From Pilatotrama ljubarskyi (Eukaryota; Basidiomycota; Agaricomycetes; Polyporales; Polyporaceae), in NCBI GenBank assembly GCA_022385805.1, contig MU277679.1:462308-479799 (forward strand): a DNA stretch of 17,492 nucleotides, read 5' to 3'. Of this stretch, positions 1-9,566 are shown piece by piece. Position numbers and translations under genes: made by a program. The notes beneath the pieces are model-generated. The model saw nothing but the letters and a program-made list of their open reading frames with translations, ran no database searches and was not told the DNA's origin. Position 1 is the stretch's first letter. Each line of letters begins with the position of its first letter.

Positions 1-2010
1 GGAAGAGACCGTATAGCTCCAGTTTCGGTTGAGAAAAACGTGCTTCGCGTTCGTTGAGCGTGATGGAGCCAAAGCGACTGTAGTAGCGGATCTGCGGCTT
101 CTCACGGTCGCATTGCACAAGGTGGTAGCCAACGGCAATGTACGAGGTGTCGACTGCGAGGATGACGGGCGCAGGAGACTCGTAGTCTATCGCGCGAAGG
201 GCCGGCGACTCGAGCAGAGCCTGCTTGAGGTCTTCCATGGCCTTGATTTGCGCTTCGCCAAACTCGAAGGGCACGTCCTTCCACGTGAGGTGGACCAGGG
301 CATTCGCTCGCTTCGCGAAGTTGCGAATGAAGATCCTCGCGACCCCGATGGTCCCTAGGAAAGCGCGAACCTCAGAGAGGTCCTTGCAGGGCCCCCAGTT
401 CTTGATGGCCGCTACGCGGGACTCATCGGGCAGCCATCCCTCCGGCGTACATCGATGGCCCACAACCATGATTTCGCGAGCGCACAGTATTGACTTCGTA
501 CTAGAGAAGGTCCCCCCAGCGTATTTCATTCGCTGTACCACTCGGTTAATGTTCGCGAAGTGCTCCCAGACGAAGCGACGAATGCCATGGTTCTCCGGGA
601 TGGTCTCGTAAGTCCCGTCCGCCCTGCGATAGTCCGACTCGGGCCCTTTGCAAGGAACATCGTCGATGTAGGGGACAGTGGTAGTTGGGATCTCCGGCCG
701 CAGGATGTAGGTTACGTCGTCATAAAAGATGGGCACTGAGTTCGACCAGCCCATGGGGAGCGTGCAGTGCCGTAGTGCTCCGAAGGGCGTTTGGAAGGTG
801 GTGAGGTCGCGCGAAGACTCCGCGATGAGCCGTTCGTCGTAGCCCACGTACAGGTCGAAAATCGCGCCGCAAGGGCGACCTGCGAACTGCTCCGCGAGGT
901 AGTCTGGTGTCGGCGGGACTCCCGAGTGCTGGATCGTGACCTTGTTGAGCGGTTCCAGACTGTGCACGATGCGGAGCGATTTGCCGTCCTTCTTGAGAAC
1001 ACAGAACCATCGCGAACGGTAGGAGGAGTTCGAGGGCTCGTACACGCCCGCCGCGATCTTCTTTTTCAGGATCTCGCAGACTTCCTTGTACAGCCCGGGC
1101 GGAATAGGGATGTTCTTCTCGACCCACGGCGTGTGGGGTAGGACGGAGAATTCGACCGGAGGGAAGTACTCCGGCTTGAAGCACCCCCGCTCGGAGTCGT
1201 TCCACGTGAAGGCATTGTTGTGCTTCGCAACGAAGTCGTGCAGGAGTTTTCACTCTTCTGGCCATAGGAAGTCTCCGCTGTGCGCGCGGTCCATCGCTAT
1301 CTTCCGGTCCTCGGTATAACGGCCAGTGGGCGCGAACTCCGGCGGGTTTGGGTTCAACTCCGGCATGGCTGCGAGCGGGTCGCCGGTGATGTTGCGTTCG
1401 ATGCGAAACTTCTCTGGGCATGTGCCCAACGCTGCACGCACCTTCTTCGCGACCGGCTTGTACTTCTTCTTCGCGGAGAGTAGTATGGCAGATGGCTCAC
1501 GGTCGCCCGTTGGCGCGACGAAACAGGATCCGTCTGCTGTCGCGTACGTGAACGCGAACTGGGTTCGCGAACTGCCCGCGAGGGTATGGGTATCTGCGAA
1601 GGCAGGTTGAGCTGGCTTCGCGTCGTTCGCATGCAGGCAATCCTGTCGAACGGCATCGCGAACAGGTGTCTCCGCGGGTATGGGCTCGCCGCGAGCAAGC
1701 GGAGACGACTGGTAGGAAAGTGAGAGAGACTCGGGTCTAAGATGGGTGGGAACACGTTTGCGTTGTGGGGTTTTGCTCGCGACAGTGGAGGGCCCGCTTG
1801 TACGCGCATTTTGTGATGTTTTGTCCTCGGTGGGTGCGTTCACGGCTAGAGGTAGTTCTTCGCAGGCTGATAGATAGAGAGCTGGGATCGAGAGAGATGG
1901 TTCTAGAATCTGGGTATATGCACGGATCGTTGGCACGCCGTACTCCGTCTCGATGACGAGGCCAAGTCCGACGGTTCTATCCTCAATCAGCTCGCCAATC
2001 GAGGGAGCGA
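1..2010 (-). pseudogene. Gypsy pol fragment: linker, reverse transcriptase and start of RNase H
   Basis: The frame is open from about 2010 to the left window edge except for one TGA at 1252..1250. In order: a Ser/Pro-rich linker; a pre-RT segment KFRIERNITGDPL and NPNPPEF; RT fingers and palm with IPIPPGLYKEV, YEPSNSSYRSRWFCVLKKDG (codons near 1055-1000), FDLYVGYDERL and LPMGWSNSVP; and the catalytic loop YIDD at 670..659. After the thumb comes an RNase H-like segment with the motif VILAVDTSY (near 170-140). The frame is the same before and after the TGA and at base 1, so there is no net frameshift within the RT. The stop falls inside WPEE*KLLHDF, where related elements as I remember them have Arg. 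A CGA to TGA change would explain it. The RT catalytic residues themselves look intact. Confidence 0.93.
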
Positions 2011-2867
2011 GAGGCGGGGGTCGCTGTGCCTCCGCGAAACCGAGCCTGTCCCCGAGGAATGGTCAGAATGGTCGCGACCTGGCCGGTGTTGGGGCAGCAA
2101 ATGGTTATGGTCTGGTCCTCGTTCGCGAAGTTTTTGACCACGCTCTTCGTCAGGACGTCGAATGGCCGGCCGAGCAGCATGTCGTAGGTGGCGTGGCGAA
2201 TGATGTGAACTTGCAGATACAGAACGATGTCCGCTACGCAAAAGGGCACGTTGCGAACCAGGCCCAAGGAGCTGTCGACTTCGCCGTTCGCAGAGATCAT
2301 CCTCAGTTGGATGCTGGGGTCGTACCACATCCCGAGGGCATGGCAAACGTTCTCCGACATCGCGATGACCATACAACCGGGGTCGATGATCGCCTCGACG
2401 TACTCCTTGTTGTCCACTAGCCCAACGATCGAGCGAAGCGCGTAGGACTCCTTCGCAACCGTTAGCAGAGAGGGCTCTCGGTCCGCAGCCACATCGCGTA
2501 GGTAGACCTCGTACAGGTCCGGCAATACATAGGCCCCCGGTTCGAGGGGCTCGCCGCTACAGGACACGCTTGCGAGGAAGTGCTCCGCGCTAGCACCGTT
2601 GTCCTCGTCGGTCACCTCCTCGATGGACGCAAAGCTGACATTCCGCACATTCGGGACCCTTCGCGGGGTAACTGCTTCGCGATACTTCACGCGAACCTCC
2701 GGGGCGATGGACAGCAGCTCCTCGGGTGACAGGGTAATCACAGGCGTCTTCATCGACCTCGCGAAGATTTCCTCCGTGAACTTGACGTCGTGGACAGGGG
2801 CCTGGGTGCGGTACGCCGTTTCTCGCTCTCCATCCTTGGGCTTCGCGGGAGGGGGAGGCGTCCGGGT
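1983..2867 (-). pseudogene. Gypsy pol fragment: retropepsin-like aspartic protease
   Basis: The frame is open from just after a TGA at 2868-2870 down to a TGA at 1983-1985, with no gag upstream, so it is a fragment and not a gene with its own start. It begins with a Pro/Lys-rich stretch and the segment KTPVITLSPEELLSI (around 2750-2705), which in this basidiomycete family precedes the protease. The protease proper has the active-site loop IIDPGC (Asp-Pro-Gly codons at 2384..2376) and later the flap-distal motif DMLLGRPFDVL, followed by NEDQTITICCP, both typical of fungal gypsy retropepsins. The active-site triplet is Asp-Pro-Gly where most aspartic proteases have Asp-Ser/Thr-Gly. The frame ends shortly after the protease. 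The following linker and RT continue in the +1 frame, with the crossover somewhere between about 2015 and 1985. Confidence 0.88.
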
Positions 2868-2876
2868 TCAAAAACT

Positions 2877-3006
2877 ACGTCACCCCCTGGGTAAAGCCAG
2901 GCACCGCACTGCATTTCCCCTTGCTAGAGGAAGCCTTGCTATGAACCTTGCGCGACGCGTCGCCACACGACACGTCGTCACATACCAAACTCCACGCTAC
3001 AGATAG
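2877..3006 (-). repeat. Retroelement leader-like block, copy 1
   Basis: Reading 3006 to 2877 on the minus strand, this segment aligns with 17218-17339 on the plus strand. Over the last 64 bases I count 50 identical (about 78%), including 15 consecutive identical bases at the 3' end (CCCAGGGGGTGACGT). Shared landmarks further upstream are TCTGTAG, GACGACGTGTCG and CAAGG. An ATG (2914..2912) in the context GGAAATGCAG is also shared. In both copies a GC-rich minisatellite lies directly upstream. I take it as the 5' leader or LTR-adjacent part of one retroelement family. Its position before the pol fragment here supports that, but no terminal TG..CA boundaries or primer-binding site could be confirmed. 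Confidence 0.75.
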
Positions 3007-3054
3007 GTGTACACGTCACGTCGTCCGCCCGCGCCACGCCGCCACCGACCACCC

Positions 3055-3340
3055 CCGCCTCCGTCCTCGTCGCTGTACGCGACCTCGCGACCACCGTCTG
3101 CCCGCCGCCCGCGACCTCGCCGCCGCCGTCCCCCCCCGCCTCCGTCGTCGTCGCTGTACGCGGCCTCGCCGCCGCCTGCCGCCTGTCGCCCGCGCCGATT
3201 GCCACCGCCACCGTCCTCGTCGCTGCACGCGACCTCGCGACCACCGTCCGCCCGCCGCCCGCACCACGCTGCTGCCGACCGCCCCGACCTCCGTCGTCGT
3301 CGCTGTACACGGCCTCGCCGCCGCCCTGCCGCACGCTCCC
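3055..3340 (-). repeat. GC-rich minisatellite, about four units of 69-81 bp
   Basis: The core CGTCGCTG (plus strand) followed by YACRCGRCCTCG recurs at 3068, 3149, 3218 and 3298, giving spacings of 81, 69 and 80 bases. Unit ends are a mix of CCGCC and CCACC blocks. On the minus strand, the sense of the retroelement, this is a G-rich array upstream of the leader block, in the same relative place as the larger array at 16470-17163. The long open frames through it on both strands (up to 164 codons) are Arg/Pro or Gly/Arg-rich translations of the repeat and I do not call them genes. Confidence 0.8.
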
Positions 3341-3526
3341 TCCCTGCCTTCGGTCATGATCGCTCGCAAGCACCCACGCTGCCGTCGTCCGCCTGTGTCG
3401 TCATTGCATGTACCCACCAGTTCGGATCCTGCTCATACTTAAGTAGATAGATGGAGAGAATTCGCCATTACTTGAGCAGAAAGCGATGATATTGAAAGAC
3501 AGAACGCTCACCCGCTGCCGTAACAA
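3341..3526. other. Junction between retroelement minisatellite and KDZ gene 3' flank
   Basis: This short stretch contains CTTAAGTAG at about 3438 and an A/T-richer 3' flank for the KDZ gene. One border of the KDZ transposon should fall in or near it, but I could not identify a terminal inverted repeat or a target-site duplication by eye. I see no polyadenylation signal matching AATAAA. Confidence 0.4.
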
Positions 3527-6500
3527 TCACATCTCGTCGTCCTGGTCGTTCACCATGTAGTCTGTGTCAACCGCCAACTGTACCACTGCAATGCCCTGAT
3601 CAGCAGACGTAACAGGAGTCTCGTCCAAGCGCAACGGTTTGCCGTCCATCATGTCGCTCGCGAGAGAGCGGATGAAGCGCCACTTGTCTTCCAAGGCGTC
3701 GGCTATCGATGTTTCCATTGCACAGTGCTCATCTGCATAAGCACTTAAGCCCTCGTCGAGCTCTTCATCCAGCCTTGACGGGTTGTTGTCAGCCTGCACC
3801 TGCCGTCGAGAGCGTCGGAGGTTCCATTGTTTCGCAAAGTGGCGGGTAGTTGTGATGGCACGTCGCATCTCTTCGTCGACGAGGCGGACCTGTTCTACCC
3901 AGCGGGCAGCGCGGGCCTTCGCCTTTGCCCACTCCACACGTAAAGCTGACAAGGAGAGCGCATCAGCTCAATGCAGTCGAGTGGAATGCAAAGTGAATAC
4001 TCACAGTCACGAAGTTCTGGATCCTGAGCTCCGTCGGCTGATGACATAGCCTGGGTGCTCGCAGTGTACCATATCCATGAAAGTGTCCTCCGTCCTTCGC
4101 CCGGATTGACGACGCCTGACAAGGGGACGCCTCTGTCCTGGGCTACCCCACCCATCGCCCGGATACGCTCGTTCTCCGCGACTTCTTCACGCGTGAGGGC
4201 ACGCTCATTCAACCCGACAATGTCCTCGTCGAGAAGAGGTCGAAGAGTGGCCTCCCAGTCCCCCGCACCGCGGAGTTGCATGAGTGCGAGGCGAGCAGCC
4301 CGGTAGCGCTGCTTGGCTGCATTTACAGCTTCGTCGACTGTGGCCTGCTTCTCTCGGGCGCGCGTATTGAGAACCTGACCGGTGACGTTCTTGATTTTAG
4401 CGCGGTTGTAGGACGTACGAATGCGGAGGGCGTGTCGTAGTTCGTCGAGGGCTTCGCAAGCTTCAGCATATTGGAGATCGTCCTCGATCTGGGCGAGGCC
4501 CTCGACGCAGACGAGTGCCCTGATGTCGGGGGCAAGCTCGGATGGCAGATGCAGGGGATAGCTATAGATCGTGTCCACCGTCGGAGGCGGTTGAGGGCTG
4601 GTGTGGGAGGCGAGACGGGGCATGTAAACGGCTTGAAGGTCCAGGAACTGGTTCAGCCTGTGGAGAAGAGGCGCGGCACGTTTGTGCAGGTCGACTTGCT
4701 GGAGGACAGTAGTCGCAGTTTTTTTCTGCGCCGCTAACGACGAGCTGATGCGATTTCAATCAGTACGCACATGGAACCCTCGAAAGCTCAACCTACCGGG
4801 CTTGCCTAATCTCCATACCAAGCACAATGAAGCTGCAAGGGCCACCGTCATGGGAAGCTCTCTTGCCATCAGCTATAGCTTGATTCTCAGCCATGAAGTA
4901 GCGCAGCTGGACGTCGGCGCGCGTTGTAGCTACAATTGCCGTGAGTTCAGGAAGCGCGAGATCTCACGGACCACGTACTCGTTTTAGGCAGAACATATGG
5001 GTTGGGGCTTCTGTGATCTGCCTCCCAGCGAGATAGCATGGCCTCCCATTCAGCGACGTCATGTGGCCGTTCTTGGCGGAGGCGTCGGTCGAACGCCTCA
5101 AAATCAGCCTTATGGTCGTACGCAGCGGGAATGGCTTCAATGAGCAGGCGAAGTAAGTCGTCACCTGGAGGCACAATTAGCGATCGCAGGCAGCCATCCG
5201 GAACAAGAACAGGTACCGAGCTGGACGGTCTTCCTCCAGTTGGAAAAACTGCAGAAGTCGTCGATGGTCTCCCAGCGCCCAGCTGCGGTCATTTCTTTGA
5301 TACTCGACGCGATGCCATTGAGGTAGGCCCAAAGGCGCTCCACGTGCTCGCTGTCCCACCGTGCGCAGAACGGCGTGAAATTTGACGAATAGTTGGCTTG
5401 GCAGCTCTCCTTGTGCGCCGCGATATGGAACTTGGGAACGATGAACACCCACTCATCCTCCGGCACAGCAGGGCGCATCTCCTCCGGCAAATCTTGGATG
5501 CGAGCGAAGAAGCCCTTGCGCCACTCGCAGGCAATATCGAAGGAGTCCTTGATCATCCTGATGTCCCACCCGCGGATGCTTGCAGCAACAACATAGTCCA
5601 CGTTTCGGTACCTGCATGAGAACGCCCAATGAGGTCCATGTAACCGAGCATGCCAGAAGCTGATGCCTACCGCTCCCCCTTCTGCAGATCGCCAAGTCCG
5701 TTCGGGCGGAACAGCTCGTGCCGACAGCTTACAGCGACGACGCCGGTGGATCTGAGGCCCTTCGAGTTGCGTGTAAGCGCATTCAAGAGGGCTGCGAACC
5801 CGGAGCAGGTACGGACCTGACCTATTGATTAGCCGGTGCGGACCGCATGGCTGCCGAGAACGTACATCATCCTGGGTTGTAGCGTGCTCTGCTAAGAAAT
5901 CTGCATACGGCTTCTCGTCGACAAAGTACGCCAGACCCGGTGCAAGCCAGGGGTCCTTATGCTTGGAATGGCGAATGCGGTTTTTCAGGCGAAAATTTGC
6001 ATCTTGGGCGATCATGCCTTGATACAGCCATCTAGCGAGACGTCAACCAACCGTTCCTTGCCAAGCTTGTTGTACTTATGCATCTTCGGGCTTCGCTTGT
6101 TCCCACCCATCCGGCAAGTTGACGCCAGGCTGAGGACATGCACGGCACGGCACAGCAAGGCTCCCGTAGGGAAGATCAGCGATTCTGACCAGCCCGTGCC
6201 CACCACCAGCCCGCTTGACCGCTGTGATGTGTCGCCATTGCCGTACCATCAGCATGAAGCTCTCAGATCGATCCTATCGCACGCGGTCAGCTCAGAATGG
6301 GAACGACCGCGCAAGACGCACAGGAACAGATGAAAGACCGCTGTTATCGGTCCTCAGTTCAAGCGTCCGGTAGAAGTCATAGGCGGGCACTTTGCCTTGT
6401 AGATTCAGGAGGTGGAAGTGTCGCAATAGCGACATCGTGGCGCAAGTCCTTGGTTCGAACGGCGTCGCTGGCCACCAGCCGAGTCGCAGCAGCTGTGTTC

Positions 6501-7309
6501 GGCGTTGAAGGTTTCGGCACTTGCAAAAGCACACGTTGACGAGGTGGACTCCATTCAGGTGCAAGACGACGAGTTCGAGTGGGACGTTGGACGCAGTGAC
6601 GCACGGCTCCCCAAATGGATGAGAGGGACAAAGGATGTAGCCGAGATCGCGCAGCTTGACAGGTTTGAAGAACGTTCCGGCCCATTGCTGAAAGCAGGCT
6701 CAGGGGTTGCACTGGGCGGCAGCAGCGGAGGCACTCACCTGAATACGATGCAGGGGCAGCAGTGCGTGCGTTTTCAAAAGGCACGCCTTGCATAGGAGGC
6801 GTCCAGTCAGACACTCCTGGCAGCGGTACTCGGGAACACCATCAGTGCACATCGGACACGTTGCAGCCCGGCCGAATTGCCCGCGTCCCTCCAATCGAAG
6901 CAGTTCGTCGAGGTATTCCTCACGAAAAGGCAGCCAGGCAGACATCGGCTCATCCTCCATAGATACACGCAGCGTCAGCGCTGTGAATTGACTCCGGAAG
7001 ATGACCACCTACGCTTGCGAGCGACCGCTTACCGCGGGTCTTGGTAACCACGGCGACTCCATCCAGGCCTCTCACCAGTTCAGGTCGCGCCTCCGCCTCA
7101 TCAGGACTGGCCGTGTAGGTAGGCGTGCTCTGTTGCGAGTGACTTGGGCTCGCGATCGACGGCATCTGCGGCAAACGCGCCGCATCATTGACCTCTATGA
7201 ACTTGGCTTTTGTAGACAGACGTCTCCCATCGGCGGAGAGGACGGCGTTGCTGGCGTTCTGCGTGCGGGGCGTATAGAACCCACCCTTGTCCTTGGCCTT
7301 CTTCGTCAT
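3527..7309 (-). CDS. KDZ (Kyakuja-Dileera-Zisupton) transposase with CxC2-type cysteine cluster
   Basis: Eleven exons, all read by eye: 7309-7033, 6980-6739, 6687-6322, 6273-6080, 6031-5866, 5816-5671, 5611-5217, 5164-4979, 4929-4797, 4744-4005 and 3945-3527. They join in phase to about 1087 residues. Introns are 48-59 nt; nine have GT..AG ends. Residues about 1-110 are a variable N-terminus. Residues 134-170 form a metal-binding cluster (C134, C137, C146, C149, C156, C159, H164, H170) of the CxC2 kind tied to KDZ transposases, followed by an alpha/beta segment with YDFYRTLE. The RNase H-fold transposase core carries DANFRL (370-375), LGDLQKGER, SFDIACEW (487-494), VPKFHIAAH (522-530) and the acidic helix around E552/E555. 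The C-terminal helical part contains TLSWIW and LRVEWAKAKARAARW, typical of the family. The start MTKKAK is preferred over a GTG-free extension to 7327. The one visible defect is intron 4 (6079-6032), which begins AT. The gene lies 117 bp downstream of the TET/JBP gene, on the same strand. Confidence 0.93.
6032..6079 (-). other. KDZ intron 4 with altered donor (ATAAGT..TAG)
   Basis: Removing these 48 bases joins PEDA to WLYQGMIAQDANFRL in frame, which restores the family motif before DANFRL. The intron has a plausible branch site (GGTTGACG) and a normal acceptor (CGCTAG). Its first bases are ATAAGT after GC, where GCGTAAGT would be a perfect donor. One G to A change at that CpG explains it. 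If not spliced, the frame meets TAA at once (codon 361). The nearest GT (GTACAA at 6075) leaves that stop in the exon. Confidence 0.75.
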
Positions 7310-7372
7310 TTCAGGCGGTAAGCACATCGCACTGCAGGTGGAAGGGGGCTATCTCTGCAGGGAACGATCTCC

Positions 7373-7380
7373 TTATATTA
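7373..7380 (-). promoter_or_regulatory. Putative TATA element for the KDZ gene
   Basis: The minus strand reads TAATATAAGG about 65 bases upstream of the KDZ start codon (7309), inside the 117-bp spacer between the TET/JBP stop codon and the KDZ start. It is the only A/T-rich run in that spacer. It suggests that KDZ is transcribed from its own promoter and not only by read-through from the dioxygenase gene. Confidence 0.45.
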
Positions 7381-7426
7381 TGCATGGCCGGGAGCTTACG
7401 CCCACAGTCGACTGTAACGTATGCTG

Positions 7427-9566
7427 CTAATTTAAGGTAACGGACTGGGAGTATTTCGTCAGCAAGATCCAAAAATACGCATGCATACTCACCGCCTCAA
7501 CAAATGCCCCCAAAGTTGGCATGGCGCTCGCAGGGTCTGCCTTCGACTTACCAGACCTCCGCATGGACTCCTCAAGATCGCGAGGGAGCGAACCCACCGT
7601 TGAGAATTGCTGCACGCAGCGTTGAACCCGCTCGGCTAAGCCTGCCTCGTAAGCCGCCTTCCCGAGCGGGTCGTCGCGAGCAAACTCCCCCAGCGTACGG
7701 AACCCGCACTCGACCCAGCGCAGGAGACCCCCAGCGCAGTACTGAGTGAAGGACATCCTACGCTCGTGCGCGGCGATGGCGACGTTGCCGTGACGCATGA
7801 TCGCGGAGGGGATGAGTACGGAGGATCCGGGCGGAAATCGGACGACGCGTTTGATGTCGAACAGGATGATGTCGCCGCCGGAGTCGGGATTGTAGCTTCC
7901 CAGGGCAACGATGTGACACCAATTGCATGGATCATTCATGGCGTCCGTGTGATCAAAGCATACCGTCGCAGGTCCGAAGTTGAAGCTGGCAGCGGGGTAT
8001 ATGCTGTTAGGGAAGTTGGGGCGCAACCCGTATCGTTTGAACAGGGCGCCCAGCTTCGTGGACGTGCTCTCGTGGATGCGGGGTGCATATGTCGCGAGAA
8101 TGCCTAACAGGCTGGGCTCAGGACAGGGATGCAGCGAACGGGACCCTTGAACTCACTATTGCCGAATCCTGCGAGACGGATCATGGCAGCGTTCGCGCAA
8201 AGCATAGCCAAAGCTTCCTCATTGGCTTTCGTGCAGATATTCCCAGGCCGCTGGGCGCAACGTCAGCCCGGGCAATCAGTCAGAGGTCAGAGCGGCCAAC
8301 CTTTTGGCCACCGCCGAAAGAGACCCCGCGGGCGAGAGTGGCGAAATCGCCGCGTCGATGATGCTTCTGCTCCTCCGTGAAGTGACACCGCTCATACGCT
8401 GCCAGCATCGCGCGGTTGGCCTCTCGTACGGTCTCAACCCACGTGTCCGTGCCCGGTTGCCCAGCTAGTACGCCGACGATCCTTCCAGCTTTGTCGACAA
8501 GCGCCTGCGTCGATCTAACCTGCATCAGAACCTCAAAACCGGCCGTAGACAACCACAGCACACTCTCACCGCCCGTCCCACGCAACGTACTCAAACCCCT
8601 CAGCCACCAGCTCCTCGCGCGTCCAACGCCTTGGATCAGATCTGGCCTGCCGCACCCCAACGAAGCCCCCCCTCGCGATCGGCAGGCCTGTTAGGTCCAA
8701 AGGCACCGGGACCGGCGTTGTCGCATCGAGATGCTTCGCGCACGCGCGCGTCGCGCCGCGGCTGAAAGCCTCGCGCCTTTGAGCCGCGCGCTGTGCCGCG
8801 CGACGAGCGCTCTTGCCGCGCTTTTTGTGATTGCCAGGGCGCACGGATGGCGTCGATGCGGGGGCTTGGTGGTCGGGGTCTTCCTCATCGCCAGTGCAGA
8901 CCGCGGGACGCTTGTGGCTGGGGCCTGCGGTAGCGGTCGTGCTCTGTCCATGGACACTGCCGGGGCTCCGCGAACGAGATACGGGGGGGGAGAGCAACGG
9001 CGCGGAGGCCTGCGGGCAGGGGGGTATGGCAGGGGGTGAGCGCTCGAGATTGCACGGGGACGAATGGGCGGCGGCTGGCCCGGCTTCAAAAGGCAGATGG
9101 TCGGCAGCGAAATCAGGACGCCGTTGCTTGCCGGCCATGGCGAGAGGCGGGGCCGCGGAGGGATTCAAGGCCGGGGACGGTGGTGGAGTAAGCGGCTCGA
9201 GATCCCATTGGTCGACGCCCTGGCTGTCGGCGCGTAGGGCGCGCTCAACCAGGTCCACTGCGTCGAAATCGCCATATATGACGCCGTATGGGGAGAACTC
9301 GCGTCCCGAGCGCGTCTGGGATGCCTGGTTAGTATAAGCTGGGCGACAGTGCATGCTGTGCCTACCGTGCGTGCGCCGCCCATGGCTTCCCAGCGATGTG
9401 CCCAGCAGAACTAGGAGATGGTTATCAGCGCAGCCGTTGGGACAGCCCAGGCCCGGCATACGTCGGGCTGAGCCTCCAATTCGACGCGTAGACTCCAGTC
9501 GTAGGGCCATGGTGACGACCCAGCGCGGAGTGGTAGGCGAGAATCGGCGCAACAGCCCTTCCGCAT
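7427..9566 (-). CDS. TET/JBP-family 2-oxoglutarate/Fe(II) dioxygenase (putative 5-methylcytosine or thymine oxidase)
   Basis: Seven exons read by eye: 9566-9462, 9410-9366, 9315-8570, 8514-8301, 8250-8157, 8103-7493 and 7444-7427, joining in phase to about 610 residues; introns are 48-55 nt with GT..AG ends. Residues about 90-205 are Pro/Ser-rich and probably disordered. Residues 214-236 are strongly basic (KKRGKSARRAAQRAAQRR), a likely nuclear or DNA-contact segment. Then come FEYVAWDGR, GRIVGVLAGQP and FGGGQKRPGN, motifs of the fungal TET/JBP proteins. The double-stranded beta-helix core has the iron ligands H453 and D455 (CFDHTD), the distal H506 (IPSAIMRHGNV) and the 2-oxoglutarate-binding Arg in ERRMSFTQY (R516/R517). 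Every expected catalytic residue is present, so activity is plausible. Such enzymes oxidise 5-methylcytosine (TET) or thymine methyl groups (JBP); the base used here is not known. The last exon is only 18 bases; reading through its 48-nt intron would also stay open. The N-terminus is uncertain: a GTGAGT donor at 9605 hints at a further upstream exon. Confidence 0.9.

Larger units (their letters stand above)
1..3006 (-). mobile_element. Ty3/gypsy-type retroelement, decayed, incomplete on the left
   Basis: Read on the minus strand, this stretch runs from a leader-like block (3006 to 2877) straight into the region just upstream of a retropepsin, then linker, reverse transcriptase and the beginning of RNase H, and leaves the window at base 1. 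No gag and no CCHC zinc knuckle is found between leader and protease: only about 10 bases separate the last base shared with the other leader copy (2877) from the stop codon (2868-2870) that bounds the pol-like frame. I infer an internal deletion or a rearranged, non-autonomous copy. The integrase and 3' LTR, if present, lie outside the window. A +1 frame change near 2000 and a TGA at 1252..1250 break the frame, so this copy should not make a functional polyprotein. The outer limit of the element on the right is not defined; it may include the minisatellite up to about 3340. Confidence 0.9.

Noticed and set aside
1250..1252. TGA in the RT frame as a programmed read-through codon
   Set aside because: It sits inside a conserved segment where Arg is expected, and a single CGA to TGA change explains it.
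2855..2885. Possible tRNA T-arm or primer-binding site (GTCCGGGTTCAAA on the plus strand)
   Set aside because: No acceptor stem, no matching CCA-complement TGG next to an LTR end, and no clover-leaf partners nearby.
2948..3450. Open frames of 130-164 codons on both strands
   Set aside because: They are translations of the minisatellite (Arg/Pro or Gly/Arg runs) and are open in several frames at once.
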